A stretch of DNA of 45,350 bases from Paraflavisolibacter caeni (GCF_025628885.1 NZ_JAOTIF010000038.1:1-45350), one strand, 5' to 3'. Counted from the first letter of the stretch, positions 9,201 to 17,678 are shown. Notes: generated by a model not told the origin, from the sequence alone. Program-made: numbers and translations.

Positions 9201-9555
9201 CGCCATTGACGTCAGCAAAGACAACGCCTGTACCCCACTTACCATTATTGGTAAATCCAGCGTTAGCAGTAATGTCCTGGAATTGAAAATTGCCCTTATT
9301 CAAATAGAGCTTGTTACTCCCCATATTGGCCGTAAAAAAAACATCAGCCAGCCCATCGTTATTGATATCACCAATGGCAGCACCGCCACCGTTGTAAAAG
9401 TTGCGATAGACAAAGATGTTAAACTCCTTAGTATTATGGATATTATTGGCAAAATCAATACCTGTATGTTCCATCAACTGGAACAGAGGTTTGGATGGTT
9501 GCTTCTGGCAGGAACATAGGATTAGTATAATAGACAGATAAACGGGAATTTTCAT
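6202..9555 (-). CDS. FG-GAP/VCBS-repeat lipoprotein with ASPIC/UnbV domain (2)
   Basis: Paralogue of the neighbouring gene, with the same layout: lipoprotein signal MKIPVYLSIILILCSC, repeated D-x-D-x-D-G-x-x-D loops (DINNDGLADVFF, DYDLDGDLDCYIL), a central ASPIC/UnbV block (about residues 515-605), and a second propeller region. The longest frame begins at 9588, but that ATG lies inside the left arm of a perfect 15-bp terminator hairpin and would put 11 odd residues before the signal peptide. I therefore choose the ATG at 9555, giving 1117 aa. It follows susD of the second Sus pair, so its expression would come from read-through of that terminator or from an unseen promoter. The ligand is unknown. 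Confidence 0.85.
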   Translation of the reverse strand: MKIPVYLSIILILCSCQKQPSKPLFQLMEHTGIDFANNIHNTKEFNIFVYRNFYNGGGAAIGDINNDGLADVFFTANMGSNKLYLNKGNFQFQDITANAGFTNNGKWGTGVVFADVNGDGWLDIYVCNSGYQKGISNENELYINNHDLTFTESAKEYGLNESGYTTHAAFFDYDLDGDLDCYILKNSFIPVNTLNYANKREVRAEDWPVADFLKGGGDKLLRNDNGRFTDVSQQAHIYGSLIGFGLGVTIGDVNGDNYPDIYISNDFFERDYLYLNQKNGTFKEDLVNCMQHISNFSMGADIGDINNDGYPDIFTTDMLPDDDYRLRTTTSFETYETNQIKIRSGFYNQYMQNTLQVNNRAGKFLETGFFSGVAASDWSWGGLMLDADNDGLLDIFVANGIYHDMTDQDFIDFFADEIIQRMVMTGKKEEIDEIINKMPSQPLPNKMFRNLDSLRFSDQSAAWGLNQPSFSNGAAYGDLDNDGDLDLVVNNVNQKAFVYKNNSREQQGNDYIGFLLRGTAPNTFAVGSTIKVYAGKEILSREIMPNRGFQSSVDYKTIIGLGKHTAIDSVVITWPDRSMFKMTAPQKNKVHLVKQTADGVIQVSNHIPGSGTAAGFVQSGAHVLFDSVQNNFEKHQEDQYADFYNERNIPEMLSREGPKAAVGDVNGDGWDDVYICGAAGQAGQLYLQTAKGFEKKHVPVFERHALFEDVTALFFDADGDKDLDLFVGSGGNHMPAQGREYQDRLYINDGKGNFEIDVNALPFSGMNTSVVAANDFDGDGDLDLFVGSRSVPQNYGMSPQSHLYVNNGHGNFTDVTKTMGSSLAYIGMVTGAAWVDVTGDKREDLVIVGEWMAPHVFTFQNNSFKEVSTNLQNLHGWWQTVAAADLDGDGDQDLVMGNIGENFYLKPDATHPVKLWMNDFDANGAVEKIITRTINERDMPVFLKREVTEQVVSLRKQNLRHADFAKRSIQELFKENVLSQSIVKQFNDASTIVAFNEGKGNFSIQKLPLMVQLSSVNAINISDINNDGKPDLIMGGNKLGLLPQFSRLDASFGHVLLNKGKRTFQYLSTIESGVEVTGEVRDIVEVKGKDKHYWLWLRNNEKPEMFVRKKDTPSKQL

Positions 9556-9573
9556 GGCGGCGCGATAATTAAC

Positions 9574-9609
9574 AAAGAAAAAGGTCATGTTTGAATGACC
9601 TTTTTCTTT
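9574..9609 (-). terminator. Strong hairpin terminator downstream of susD (second locus)
   Basis: A perfect 15-bp inverted repeat (9574-9588 and 9595-9609) closes on a 6-nt loop. Its outer bases are A-rich on one arm and T-rich on the other, so it can terminate in both directions. It starts 17 bases after the susD stop codon and ends 18 bases before the ATG of the next gene. In operons of this kind such a hairpin usually lowers expression of the distal genes relative to susC/susD; that role is inferred. Confidence 0.85.
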
Positions 9610-9626
9610 ATTTGAGAAGTTACGAA

Positions 9627-11183
9627 TTATTGAGTATAACCATCATTTTGCTTTAAATTCGGATTGACGGCTAAAGCCGTATTTGGTATAGGGAACAACA
9701 AACACTTCTTAGGTGACACGTTTGGCTTTAAAGCATTAGGTTGTAAAAATGTACCAAAGCGGATCATATCTTGCCTTCTTGAACTTTCCCAGTAAAGCTC
9801 ACGGCCTCTTTCATCGTATATTGAAGTGAGGTTGAGGGTAGTCAATGAAGATGCGCCACGTTTAGTTCTTATTTGATTAACCAATGGCAAAGCATTGGCA
9901 ACATCATTATTTTTTCTTATCAATGCTTCTGCTTTCATTAATAAAACATCAGCATACCTGTAGAAGACCCAATCGTTATCAGGGTTTGTCTTATCTGTAT
10001 AACCCTTTTCTGGATCATAATCCGGAGCATACTTGAGTACCCGGATTCCGGTTGTTTCCAGGTTTGGTCCTGTCTCTACAAGTTTTACATCTCTTGTAAA
10101 GGCAAGCGGAGCACCACCGCGCTGCTTTATCTGGTTACCACTTGCATCAAATTGCTGCCCAATCAAAAATCCAAGTCTCAAGCCGGTTTTGTCAGTTATA
10201 CCAGGATAAGATACTCCCCTTCTTGTATCACTGGCTTCAAATTTATCATAGAAATCTGCAAGTGTAGTAAACCCATTCCAACCATCTGGTTTTTGGTTGT
10301 AATGCAAAGTGGAACGCCATGCTGTTTTTACTCTATTTCCATTATCTCCTTTACTCCGAGGATTCCCTTCTATGTTTTCTAAGGTAAAGATATTTTCTTT
10401 AGAAATTGCATTATTGTTCGGAGCAAAATTGTCAAAAAAGTTATTCGCCAAAGTATAACCAGTAATTTCATTTGCCAGGCTGATGACTTTATCCATGTCT
10501 TCGACAGCAAAAGTGGGTGCTTCCCTGTTTGCAAAAACACCTTTATTTAAATAGCATTTCATTAACAATACGCGCGCTGCATTTTTATTGGCCTGGTAAG
10601 CAGGAACACTGGCACCTTCTGGAAGGCTAGGCAAAATGGCATTCAGCTCACTAATAATAAAATTAATTGCATCTACCCCATTCAATACTTTTGGCGCATT
10701 TAACAGGTTTTCACCTGGTTCCCTGAATGGTACTTGTCCGAATAAATCCGCTACAGAAAACATGGCAAAAGCTCTCAAAAACCTAGCTTCAGCAGCCTGC
10801 TGAGTTGACGGTTGAAAATTCAAAGTATTTGTTGCACTAAACACGACCTTTAAAAGAGAGTTAAAGGCACCATTGATACGCGGATTTTCTGAATTCCATG
10901 TATGGCTATGCAATGCAATCCAGTTACCGTTATCCCCCCAGTCAGTACCCCTTGTAGGGGGAACAGCTTCGTCCGTGGAATGTTCTGAAAGTCCCCATAC
11001 GTTATCAGCATTTACATATGCTTCACTTAGGCCATCATACGCTGTGATCAGCAGAGCATTCACGTCTGCAATTTGTTGCGCCTGATCATATGTTGCACTT
11101 CCTCTTAACTCTTCATCCAGTTTAGTGCAACTAAAGAAACTGAAGGCGAGTAGCAGAATGAGTGACAATAATTTATATTTCAT
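9627..11183 (-). CDS. SusD/RagB-family nutrient-binding lipoprotein (second locus)
   Basis: A 518-residue SusD-type outer-membrane lipoprotein. The signal peptide ends in a lipobox (SFFSC, Cys 19). The N-terminal SusD-like helical region carries TPR-type helices (AEARFLRAFAMFSVADLFGQ), and the C-terminal RagB/SusD domain has the typical YRYADVLLMKAEALIR and RRQDMIRFGTF segments. SusD proteins cap the extracellular face of the SusC barrel and bind the substrate. The gene starts 18 bp after the preceding SusC gene, so the two are co-transcribed. No degradative enzyme is next to this pair, so the substrate cannot be inferred. Confidence 0.95.
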   Translation of the reverse strand: MKYKLLSLILLLAFSFFSCTKLDEELRGSATYDQAQQIADVNALLITAYDGLSEAYVNADNVWGLSEHSTDEAVPPTRGTDWGDNGNWIALHSHTWNSENPRINGAFNSLLKVVFSATNTLNFQPSTQQAAEARFLRAFAMFSVADLFGQVPFREPGENLLNAPKVLNGVDAINFIISELNAILPSLPEGASVPAYQANKNAARVLLMKCYLNKGVFANREAPTFAVEDMDKVISLANEITGYTLANNFFDNFAPNNNAISKENIFTLENIEGNPRSKGDNGNRVKTAWRSTLHYNQKPDGWNGFTTLADFYDKFEASDTRRGVSYPGITDKTGLRLGFLIGQQFDASGNQIKQRGGAPLAFTRDVKLVETGPNLETTGIRVLKYAPDYDPEKGYTDKTNPDNDWVFYRYADVLLMKAEALIRKNNDVANALPLVNQIRTKRGASSLTTLNLTSIYDERGRELYWESSRRQDMIRFGTFLQPNALKPNVSPKKCLLFPIPNTALAVNPNLKQNDGYTQ

Positions 11184-11201
11184 AATTATATTTTTAAAGC
11201 A

Positions 11202-14162
11202 TCATAATGAAAAGTTTACACCCAGTGTAATCGTTCTTGCAGGTGGATAAGGAATGTATTCAATTCCAAAAGAAGGGACGTCATCTACATTTTTATCAGT
11301 ATTCACTTCTGGATCAAACCCGTTATAGTTTGTGAGTACAAACAGGTTCTGACCAGTAATATAGACGTTTACGTTTCTAAACTCTTTTCCAAGATTACCA
11401 AAATTATAGCTCAGGGTTGCATTTGCTAATTTCATATAATTACCTTTTTCCAGATACCTTGAAGATGTAAATACAGAATTAGACAGACTTTCCTTTGGTT
11501 CTGAATTAGCTAAAGAAGCCGCTATATTACGTCCGCCCTGTAAATTACCTATTGGCAAAACTGTATTCAGTGTGTTATTATAAATATCATGACCAAATGC
11601 ACCATTCATATTAACAGTCACTGTAAACTTCTTATAACTGAAATCTGTACTGATACCAAGGAGCACGTCAGGATTGGGATCACCAATAAAGAACGATGTG
11701 TTACCATTATCTGTGTATGTACTGAACCCAGTAGTTTTGTCTATCCCTAAAAATTCTCTAACATAAAAAGCATTGAGCGGATGGCCATTCTCTAACCTTT
11801 GCACCCTTGAACCAGAAGCTCCTTGCCCGCTAATATCACCTGTCAAAACGGTCGGACCATTGTAATTTTTCAACTCATTATCAAGGAAGGAAGCATTCAC
11901 ACCCAAGTTCCAATTGATATCCTTTTCACTCATAAGGACGCCGTTTAAACTCACTTCGACCCCTGAATTAATGACTTCTCCCGGAAGGTTGATCCAATAC
12001 TTGGTTGCGGGTGCAGGCTGAATGGCATCAAATTGAAACAATAAGTCCGTAGTTTTTTTGCGGAAATAATCAATTGAACCAGACAGACGATCTTTGAAAA
12101 CACCAAAATCTACACCTATGTTCTCTGTCGTCGATTTTTCCCATTTCAGATCGGGATTGGCTACGTTTTCCTGTGAAAATGTACCCGGATCAAATTTATA
12201 CCTTTCCTGGGACGCCCCTGCCGGGAACTCCTGGTTTCCCGTCTGGCCCCATCCCAATCTCAACTTAAGGTTGGAGAAAGCTCCGCCTTGCATAAAACTT
12301 TCATTTTTAATATTCCAGGCTGCAGCAAATGAGGGAAAGTAACCATACCTGTTGTTTTCACCGAATTTACTGGAACCATCGGCCCGGAAAGTTGCTGTTA
12401 ACACATATTTGTCCCGGTAATTACCCACAGCTCTTGCAAAGAAGGATTGCAACTCTGAAATAGGATCAGCAAATGATTTTATAACCCGGCTGGTAGGATC
12501 ACTGTTTTGGATATAATTGGTGTAATCAATCGCATCAGTAAGAAAACCCTTCCCTTCCATTGAAGCACCTTTATTATCAAACTTTTGGTATTCATATCCT
12601 AGCAATGCAGTCAGGTGGAACTCATCAGAGATGGCTCTGACAAAATTTAATGTTTGTGTTAACTGTTGTGTAGTCAGCTCATTATTTCCTTGAAATGCAT
12701 AACCTTTGCCTTGAATATCGGGTATATTTATAAATGAGGCAATTTCACTTCTTCTAACGCCAACCCCATGATTAATGCTGTACAACAATCTATATTCGAG
12801 GTTCTTAGTCAGCTTATAATACGGAGAAATGCTCGCAAGGATGTTTGTGATGTTAGAAATATCGTCATATGCCTCAGACATTGCCAGTGGATTCACCGTA
12901 GTACCCTGTAAAATATTCAAGGAATCATTAGCTTTTCGTAAAGGAAGCGTGGGATTCCAAAACAGGGCCTGGCCGATTAAACTACCCTCAAACCCTGCAT
13001 TATTAGTTACCGGTGCAATCTGTTCCGTATTATGAGAAGAAATAACATTCAGATCAAGACCCAGTTTTTTACTTTCCAGGAATTTAAATTGAGAATTTAA
13101 ATTCACTGTATATTTTTTAAAACTGGATTTTTCAACAATTCCCTGCTGGTTGAGATAACCTGCAGAAATCCGGTACCGACCGTTCTCTGTACCGCCCCCC
13201 ATAGAGATATTATAATTCTGAGTATAGGCCGTTCTCAGGATAGCATCCATGGCATCCACATCACCACCAAAATCGTTAGACGCGGGTGCATTAAAATCCG
13301 CCAAAGCTTTCCTGTATTCAGAAGCGTTTAAAACATCATAGTTATTCATGATATTACTGACACCACCTGAAACACTTACATCTAATTTGGGAGCGCCAGA
13401 CTGCCCTTTCTTGGTTGTAATGATTACTACACCATTGGCACCTCTTGATCCGTAAATGGCAGTTGCAGATGCATCTTTTAAAACATCAATAGAAGCAACA
13501 TCATTCGTATTAATGAAATTCAAAGGGTTAGCATTAGGTGTATTTGAAATTGTAGGCAACTTTAAATCCGGCCTTGCAGTCCTGCCATCCAGAGGTACTC
13601 CATCTACAACATACAGTGGTTGTCCGCCAGCTCTTACAGAAGCAGTCCCCCTGATCCTTACAGTGGTTGCCCCGCCGGGAGCTCCACTATTGTTCACAAC
13701 CTGTACACCAGCCACTTTACCCTGGATCAACTGGTCTGGCGCAGTTTGAACGCCTTTATTAAAATTTTTGGCATTTACTGTTGCCACAGAACCTGTAATA
13801 TCTTTACGCCTGACAGTACCATATCCTACTACAACTATTTCATTCAGATTTGAAGCGGAAGTAGCCAACGAAATATTAAATGTATTACCGGTTATAGGTT
13901 CTTCTTTTGTACCATATCCGACCGCCGTAAATATCAAGGTCTTTGCATTTTCAGGAACTGACAAGGTAAAGTTTCCTTCAGTGCCTGTAGTGGTTCCAAT
14001 ATTAGTACCTTTTACAGAAATAGAAACTCCGGGAATTGCAGAGTTGTCTTTTGTGTCTGTTACCTTACCGGAAACTAATTTGTTTTGCGCAAGTACCATT
14101 TGAGAAGAACATAAAATGGCTATAAAAAGCCATTTGACTTGAAGCAATCGTAGTAGGTTCAT
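11202..14162 (-). CDS. SusC/RagA-family TonB-dependent transporter (second locus)
   Basis: A 986-residue outer-membrane transporter. Order of parts: signal peptide ending at ...VLAQ, a carboxypeptidase-D-like regulatory domain (about residues 30-105, KVTDTKDNSAIPGVSISVKG), the SusC hallmark NEIVVVGYGTVRRKDITGSV, a plug with the SusC motif KDASATAIYGSRGANGVVII, and a 22-strand-type barrel ending in an aromatic-rich strand (TITLGVNFSL, final Leu rather than Phe). It imports its ligand across the outer membrane using TonB energy and is paired with the following SusD. Upstream lie 339 bp with hairpins and palindromes but no consensus promoter that I can identify. Confidence 0.95.
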   Translation of the reverse strand: MNLLRLLQVKWLFIAILCSSQMVLAQNKLVSGKVTDTKDNSAIPGVSISVKGTNIGTTTGTEGNFTLSVPENAKTLIFTAVGYGTKEEPITGNTFNISLATSASNLNEIVVVGYGTVRRKDITGSVATVNAKNFNKGVQTAPDQLIQGKVAGVQVVNNSGAPGGATTVRIRGTASVRAGGQPLYVVDGVPLDGRTARPDLKLPTISNTPNANPLNFINTNDVASIDVLKDASATAIYGSRGANGVVIITTKKGQSGAPKLDVSVSGGVSNIMNNYDVLNASEYRKALADFNAPASNDFGGDVDAMDAILRTAYTQNYNISMGGGTENGRYRISAGYLNQQGIVEKSSFKKYTVNLNSQFKFLESKKLGLDLNVISSHNTEQIAPVTNNAGFEGSLIGQALFWNPTLPLRKANDSLNILQGTTVNPLAMSEAYDDISNITNILASISPYYKLTKNLEYRLLYSINHGVGVRRSEIASFINIPDIQGKGYAFQGNNELTTQQLTQTLNFVRAISDEFHLTALLGYEYQKFDNKGASMEGKGFLTDAIDYTNYIQNSDPTSRVIKSFADPISELQSFFARAVGNYRDKYVLTATFRADGSSKFGENNRYGYFPSFAAAWNIKNESFMQGGAFSNLKLRLGWGQTGNQEFPAGASQERYKFDPGTFSQENVANPDLKWEKSTTENIGVDFGVFKDRLSGSIDYFRKKTTDLLFQFDAIQPAPATKYWINLPGEVINSGVEVSLNGVLMSEKDINWNLGVNASFLDNELKNYNGPTVLTGDISGQGASGSRVQRLENGHPLNAFYVREFLGIDKTTGFSTYTDNGNTSFFIGDPNPDVLLGISTDFSYKKFTVTVNMNGAFGHDIYNNTLNTVLPIGNLQGGRNIAASLANSEPKESLSNSVFTSSRYLEKGNYMKLANATLSYNFGNLGKEFRNVNVYITGQNLFVLTNYNGFDPEVNTDKNVDDVPSFGIEYIPYPPARTITLGVNFSL

Positions 14163-14501
14163 ATTGCAGAGGTTTACTGTTTGCTTTTTTTACCTCTTAT
14201 TCGTGGTGGTGAATGGTGCAGCTCTTATAGGGAGGAATGTCTCTGTTGGGTACGGGTATAGAATACGGGCAATTAATAGACAAGCTTAGGAGTCAAAATG
14301 CTGCAATATATTTATTGCCGTCAAAGGAAATTTTCTTACTCATCTAAAGTTCGTAAAAATTTCAATTATTATTCTCATCCAATTGTAACAAATGGTTCAA
14401 AACAAAACATGTTTTGAACCATTTGAAATAGACCATTCACCAGGCAGAAAGTTAACTGATCACTAATCAAACTTTCCCAGTAACATGATGCGCCAGTTCT
14501 G
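14163..14501. other. Intergenic region upstream of the second SusC gene
   Basis: This 339-bp gap separates the starch-type Sus operon from the second SusC gene. It contains a 15-bp perfect hairpin (14389-14425), a small palindrome GTAT-AGA-ATAC (14256-14266), and an 11-bp inverted pair TGGTGAATGGT (14207-14217) and ACCATTCACCA (14432-14442) that recurs near paaC. The best - strand promoter-like box, TTCCTTTG (14322-14329), lacks a correctly spaced -33 box. I found no gene here. Confidence 0.6.
14389..14425 (-). terminator. 15-bp hairpin after the SusE/F-like gene
   Basis: CAAATGGTTCAAAAC (14389-14403) and GTTTTGAACCATTTG (14411-14425) are exact reverse complements around a 7-nt loop. It lies 76 bp beyond the SusE/F stop codon in the direction of transcription. 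The run after the stem on the - strand is only moderately U-rich, so it could be a terminator for the first Sus operon or an operator for the second. Confidence 0.5.
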
Positions 14502-16331
14502 TTATGGATGAATCGTCACCGTTTGTGTTTGTTCATCCAGCTCAATAGTATAAACGCCTGTGGATGCCGGTGTTTTAAAATTTTTATCGCCATCCCATTT
14601 AAGTTTACGATTCACGTTTGTTCCGGCTGTGCCAGCGTCGCCATTGTCTTCATAATCCAAAGCGCCCCAGGCATCACCAGCCAGGAATTTAATTTCTTTG
14701 TCACCTACCAATGTAGTGGTCAATGTCCATTTGCCATTACCGGCATATGTCATTTGAGGGGAAGCACCGGGATTCCAGGCAGCAACACCCTGTAAACCAT
14801 CTCCAACAACCCGCATTTCGGCTGCCGGTGATATTTGGTATTTGATATCATTTACGTTACGGCCATCCCAGATAATGCGGTATCTCCCACCAGATGTGAT
14901 ATTCGGGAAGTTAGGGCCATTTACCTCCATTGTTGCAGGGGATGCACTAGCTGAGCCATAACTACGGGTTTCTGTAACCGTTTTACTGCCATCATTCCAC
15001 TGGTCATTATCCATCATTTTCCATCCACCAGCAGCCAGGCTTTGAATACCAACAAACACGTTATCGCCTGCAAATCCAAGAGCAGTTGTTGGGAAGACAT
15101 TGGCGGGTGTCCATCCGGCAGCTGTCGCATCGCCAACTAATCCCATACGGCCTTGGCTGATATCATACTTCATGGCGGTTCGATTGACTGATATCCGGTA
15201 TACGCCGGCAGTAGTTATTTTAAAATTATTTGAGCCATTCAGAATCAGATCGCCACCTGAAGAGCTACCATAATTTACATCCCAGGAACGGCCCTGGGTG
15301 ATCTTAAACTCTGCACCAGCAGGCAGGTACATATAGGCATAGTACATATTATTGGTAAGACCGGTGCGCATATCACGAATCATTTCAGGTGCTGTGGCAG
15401 GAGTCCAGTCATTGCCATAACCTGAGGCAGCCTGGTAACTCCCCGGCATGTATAAACGGACTTCACGTAAAATGCTTAATGTATTGATATAGTCTGACTG
15501 CTGGTTCCAGCTTCCACTATTTGCCACCACCGTCCATTTCAGATCGGTAGGCTGGCCAAGGTTGGTAAAACCATATTTCATCAGCGTATCACTGATTTGC
15601 TGATAAGGTATAGCAGCCAGTGTATCGACACCATTATTATTAGAAGTGATCGTAAATAAAGGTTTGCTCCAGTCGACAGGCACTTCATTATTATTAGCAT
15701 CTAACTTTCTTTCTGCAAACAGCACTTTATATTTCACTGCAGGACCGCCAGCAGCCGGGCTGGACTTTGTCCAGTTCAGCTTTAATGATTGGGTAGTGGA
15801 ACCTGGATCAATAGCAATTGGTGTAGTAGCTGAAACAGGACCCAGCAGTAAAAATGGGGTAGCACCGTCTTTGAAGCGGGTAATTGCAATACTGAACACA
15901 TCAGCAGAACGCAACTGAGTTGACCCGTTATCGGCAACCACACTCCAGATCAAGTCAGTCTTAGCCCCATCTGCAATGCCTTTAGCTTTTAAAGCATCGT
16001 CCAACTGTTTGAAGGTAAGTGTCAATTTTGTGCTTTTTCCCGCATTGTCTGATGGTAATTCCAATAAAGGCTTTTCTAAATCACCTCCTTTTAAAGCGGC
16101 TATCAATTTGTAAGTTGGCGCGATATCGATACCAGGCTTTGAAGCTGACCATGCGAGCTCAATTTTTTCAGCCGGCGTGGCAGCATTCAATACATAAGAA
16201 GAACTATTGGCAGGCTGGGCAATCTTAAACGTGCCCAATGCCTCCCCGGTAACAGTGTTGTCAAAATCAGCTTTATTACAGGCAAACAGAACAATTATGA
16301 ATGCCAAAAGTGAAAACAATATTTTTCTCAT
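14502..16331 (-). CDS. SusE/SusF-like starch-binding outer-membrane lipoprotein
   Basis: A 609-residue lipoprotein (lipobox LFAC, Cys 18). Two SusE-type Ig-like domains come first (about residues 30-150 and 155-290, each with an LxWxxS...TDLxWxVVADNGS pattern). Three C-terminal carbohydrate-binding modules of the SusE/SusF type follow, each opening with a similar strand: VRLYMPGSYQ (about 290), GRMGLVGDATAAGW (about 395) and MRVVGDGLQG (about 505). In Bacteroides, SusE and SusF bind starch at the cell surface without hydrolysing it. Here a single protein carries three modules, closer to SusF in size. It is the last gene of the operon, 11 bp after the preceding gene. Specificity for alpha-glucan is inferred from homology and from the linked amylase. 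Confidence 0.85.
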   Translation of the reverse strand: MRKILFSLLAFIIVLFACNKADFDNTVTGEALGTFKIAQPANSSSYVLNAATPAEKIELAWSASKPGIDIAPTYKLIAALKGGDLEKPLLELPSDNAGKSTKLTLTFKQLDDALKAKGIADGAKTDLIWSVVADNGSTQLRSADVFSIAITRFKDGATPFLLLGPVSATTPIAIDPGSTTQSLKLNWTKSSPAAGGPAVKYKVLFAERKLDANNNEVPVDWSKPLFTITSNNNGVDTLAAIPYQQISDTLMKYGFTNLGQPTDLKWTVVANSGSWNQQSDYINTLSILREVRLYMPGSYQAASGYGNDWTPATAPEMIRDMRTGLTNNMYYAYMYLPAGAEFKITQGRSWDVNYGSSSGGDLILNGSNNFKITTAGVYRISVNRTAMKYDISQGRMGLVGDATAAGWTPANVFPTTALGFAGDNVFVGIQSLAAGGWKMMDNDQWNDGSKTVTETRSYGSASASPATMEVNGPNFPNITSGGRYRIIWDGRNVNDIKYQISPAAEMRVVGDGLQGVAAWNPGASPQMTYAGNGKWTLTTTLVGDKEIKFLAGDAWGALDYEDNGDAGTAGTNVNRKLKWDGDKNFKTPASTGVYTIELDEQTQTVTIHP

Positions 16332-16342
16332 GGTAAGTCATT

Positions 16343-17137
16343 TTATTTGAGGTCGCTAAATGGAACTTCTGTTTCGCTTGTAGAAACATTAGACGTTTTA
16401 CCATCAGTATCCAGGATGGTACCGTTGAACTTGTATTTGAATGATTTCAGCTTTGTACCGCCTGGCAATACAATTGTTGCCTGGGTCGGAATGAAAGTAG
16501 CCGACCAGATGCTGCCATTATTCCTAACAGGGACATTATTCAATGTACCAACAGCTACGGCTGGATTACCATCATTGTAAAAAGTAACGGTAACCGAAGC
16601 AGGGGTCATGCGTGAGGTATTTACATCGGTAGCCAGTGATTTATCCAGGTTCACTGTAATTACATCCTCAACACCAACTTTAGCGGGGAAATTGCGAAAT
16701 AATGTAGGGGTAAAAATCAAAGGTTCAAAAGCATACGGCTTATAATCCGGCGATTGCTTGCTCCCTGTTTTACTTTTGAGTAAGAAGCCGAAATCCTTTA
16801 ATTGTGCCGGTGTTTGTCCAAACAATTCTGTGGCAGTAAACGTGAACTTCCACTTGTTTGTCCCTGCCGCAGTCATTTTAGCAGCATCAGAAGAATTACC
16901 CCAGGAACCATTTACATTACCATCTTTGTTGGGATAAGCAGCGTTTCCGCTAACACTGGCATTGCTGAAAATCCAAATATAGGCTTCAGTTTCACCAGCC
17001 ATGGGTGTGCCCGTAACATCAACAGTTATTGTAACCGGATCTATAGCTGTAAAGGTTGGCGGACCAAAACTCACTTGCGCATTTGTTCTTGCAAAAGCAA
17101 ATGCAGTAATCAGCAGGAGCAGAAATATCTTTTTCAT
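16343..17137 (-). CDS. Secreted protein of unknown function in the starch locus
   Basis: 264 residues with a signal peptide (MKKIFLLLLITAFAFARTNA) that lacks a lipobox. The mature part looks all-beta: an N-terminal module (about residues 22-125) with FTAIDPVTITVDVTG and a NKWKFTFTATELFG segment, then a second module (about 135-264). The first resembles the E-set/immunoglobulin-like modules that accompany starch-active proteins in Bacteroidota, but I cannot name a family with certainty. It sits between the DUF5004-like gene and the SusE/F gene with 12- and 11-bp gaps, so it belongs to the Sus operon. A surface or periplasmic glucan-binding role is plausible but unproven. Confidence 0.7.
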   Translation of the reverse strand: MKKIFLLLLITAFAFARTNAQVSFGPPTFTAIDPVTITVDVTGTPMAGETEAYIWIFSNASVSGNAAYPNKDGNVNGSWGNSSDAAKMTAAGTNKWKFTFTATELFGQTPAQLKDFGFLLKSKTGSKQSPDYKPYAFEPLIFTPTLFRNFPAKVGVEDVITVNLDKSLATDVNTSRMTPASVTVTFYNDGNPAVAVGTLNNVPVRNNGSIWSATFIPTQATIVLPGGTKLKSFKYKFNGTILDTDGKTSNVSTSETEVPFSDLK

Positions 17138-17149
17138 GGTAGAATAGTA

Positions 17150-17656
17150 TTATTGTTTTACAAATTCATAATCGTAAGTAAGGGCGACTTTTTTTGTGGC
17201 CAGGTCGACCTTTGTCTGCCTGAGCTTAAACGATGAATTGAATGAACGCGGATAAGAGCCTATCTGCATCTTCGTTGTATCTGTTCCATTGATAAAAGAA
17301 ATTGTCTTTGGATTCTTCACATCATCTACTTCCCATTTGCCTGTATTAGAGCGGATGATCTTTGGAGATGCACCCGGAACAGCTGTATATGTGCCAGAAG
17401 CCCCGGAAGCACCATCAAGTGTTAACTTATATTGTGTATAAGGGAAAATAGATGTCAAATCCGTGGTTACAAATGGAGAATTTTTTATTTCCGCACCTTC
17501 ATCTTTTTGAATAACACTTCTTAATGTCCAGTTACCAATAAGACTAGAAGTCACATTACCTGAATCTGGTAATGCATCATACTCTTCAGGGCTGCAGTTA
17601 ACGAACACTAAAGTGGCCATGACTGCAATGGGAAATATGTTTCTAAATATTTTCAT
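17150..17656 (-). CDS. DUF5004/lipocalin-like lipoprotein
   Basis: 168-residue lipoprotein with signal peptide and lipobox (LVFVNC, Cys 21). The mature domain opens with IGNWTLRSVIQKDEG and continues with short beta strands, the pattern of Bacteroidota lipocalin-like DUF5004 proteins of about 150 aa. These often occur as accessory lipoproteins in Sus-like operons, and no enzymatic role is known. It follows susD by 22 bp and precedes the unknown secreted gene by 12 bp. Family placement is by the GxW motif and size, so moderately sure. Confidence 0.7.
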   Translation of the reverse strand: MKIFRNIFPIAVMATLVFVNCSPEEYDALPDSGNVTSSLIGNWTLRSVIQKDEGAEIKNSPFVTTDLTSIFPYTQYKLTLDGASGASGTYTAVPGASPKIIRSNTGKWEVDDVKNPKTISFINGTDTTKMQIGSYPRSFNSSFKLRQTKVDLATKKVALTYDYEFVKQ

Positions 17657-17678
17657 GATTGTAATTTTGGGTAGTTAA

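Noticed and set aside
9556-9588. Start of the second VCBS protein at 9588
   Set aside because: The ATG lies in a terminator stem and would add non-signal residues before a normal lipoprotein signal peptide.
14322-14329. TTCCTTTG as -7 box for the second SusC
   Set aside because: One mismatch at the invariant A, and the nearest -33-like TTTA is only 15 nt away.
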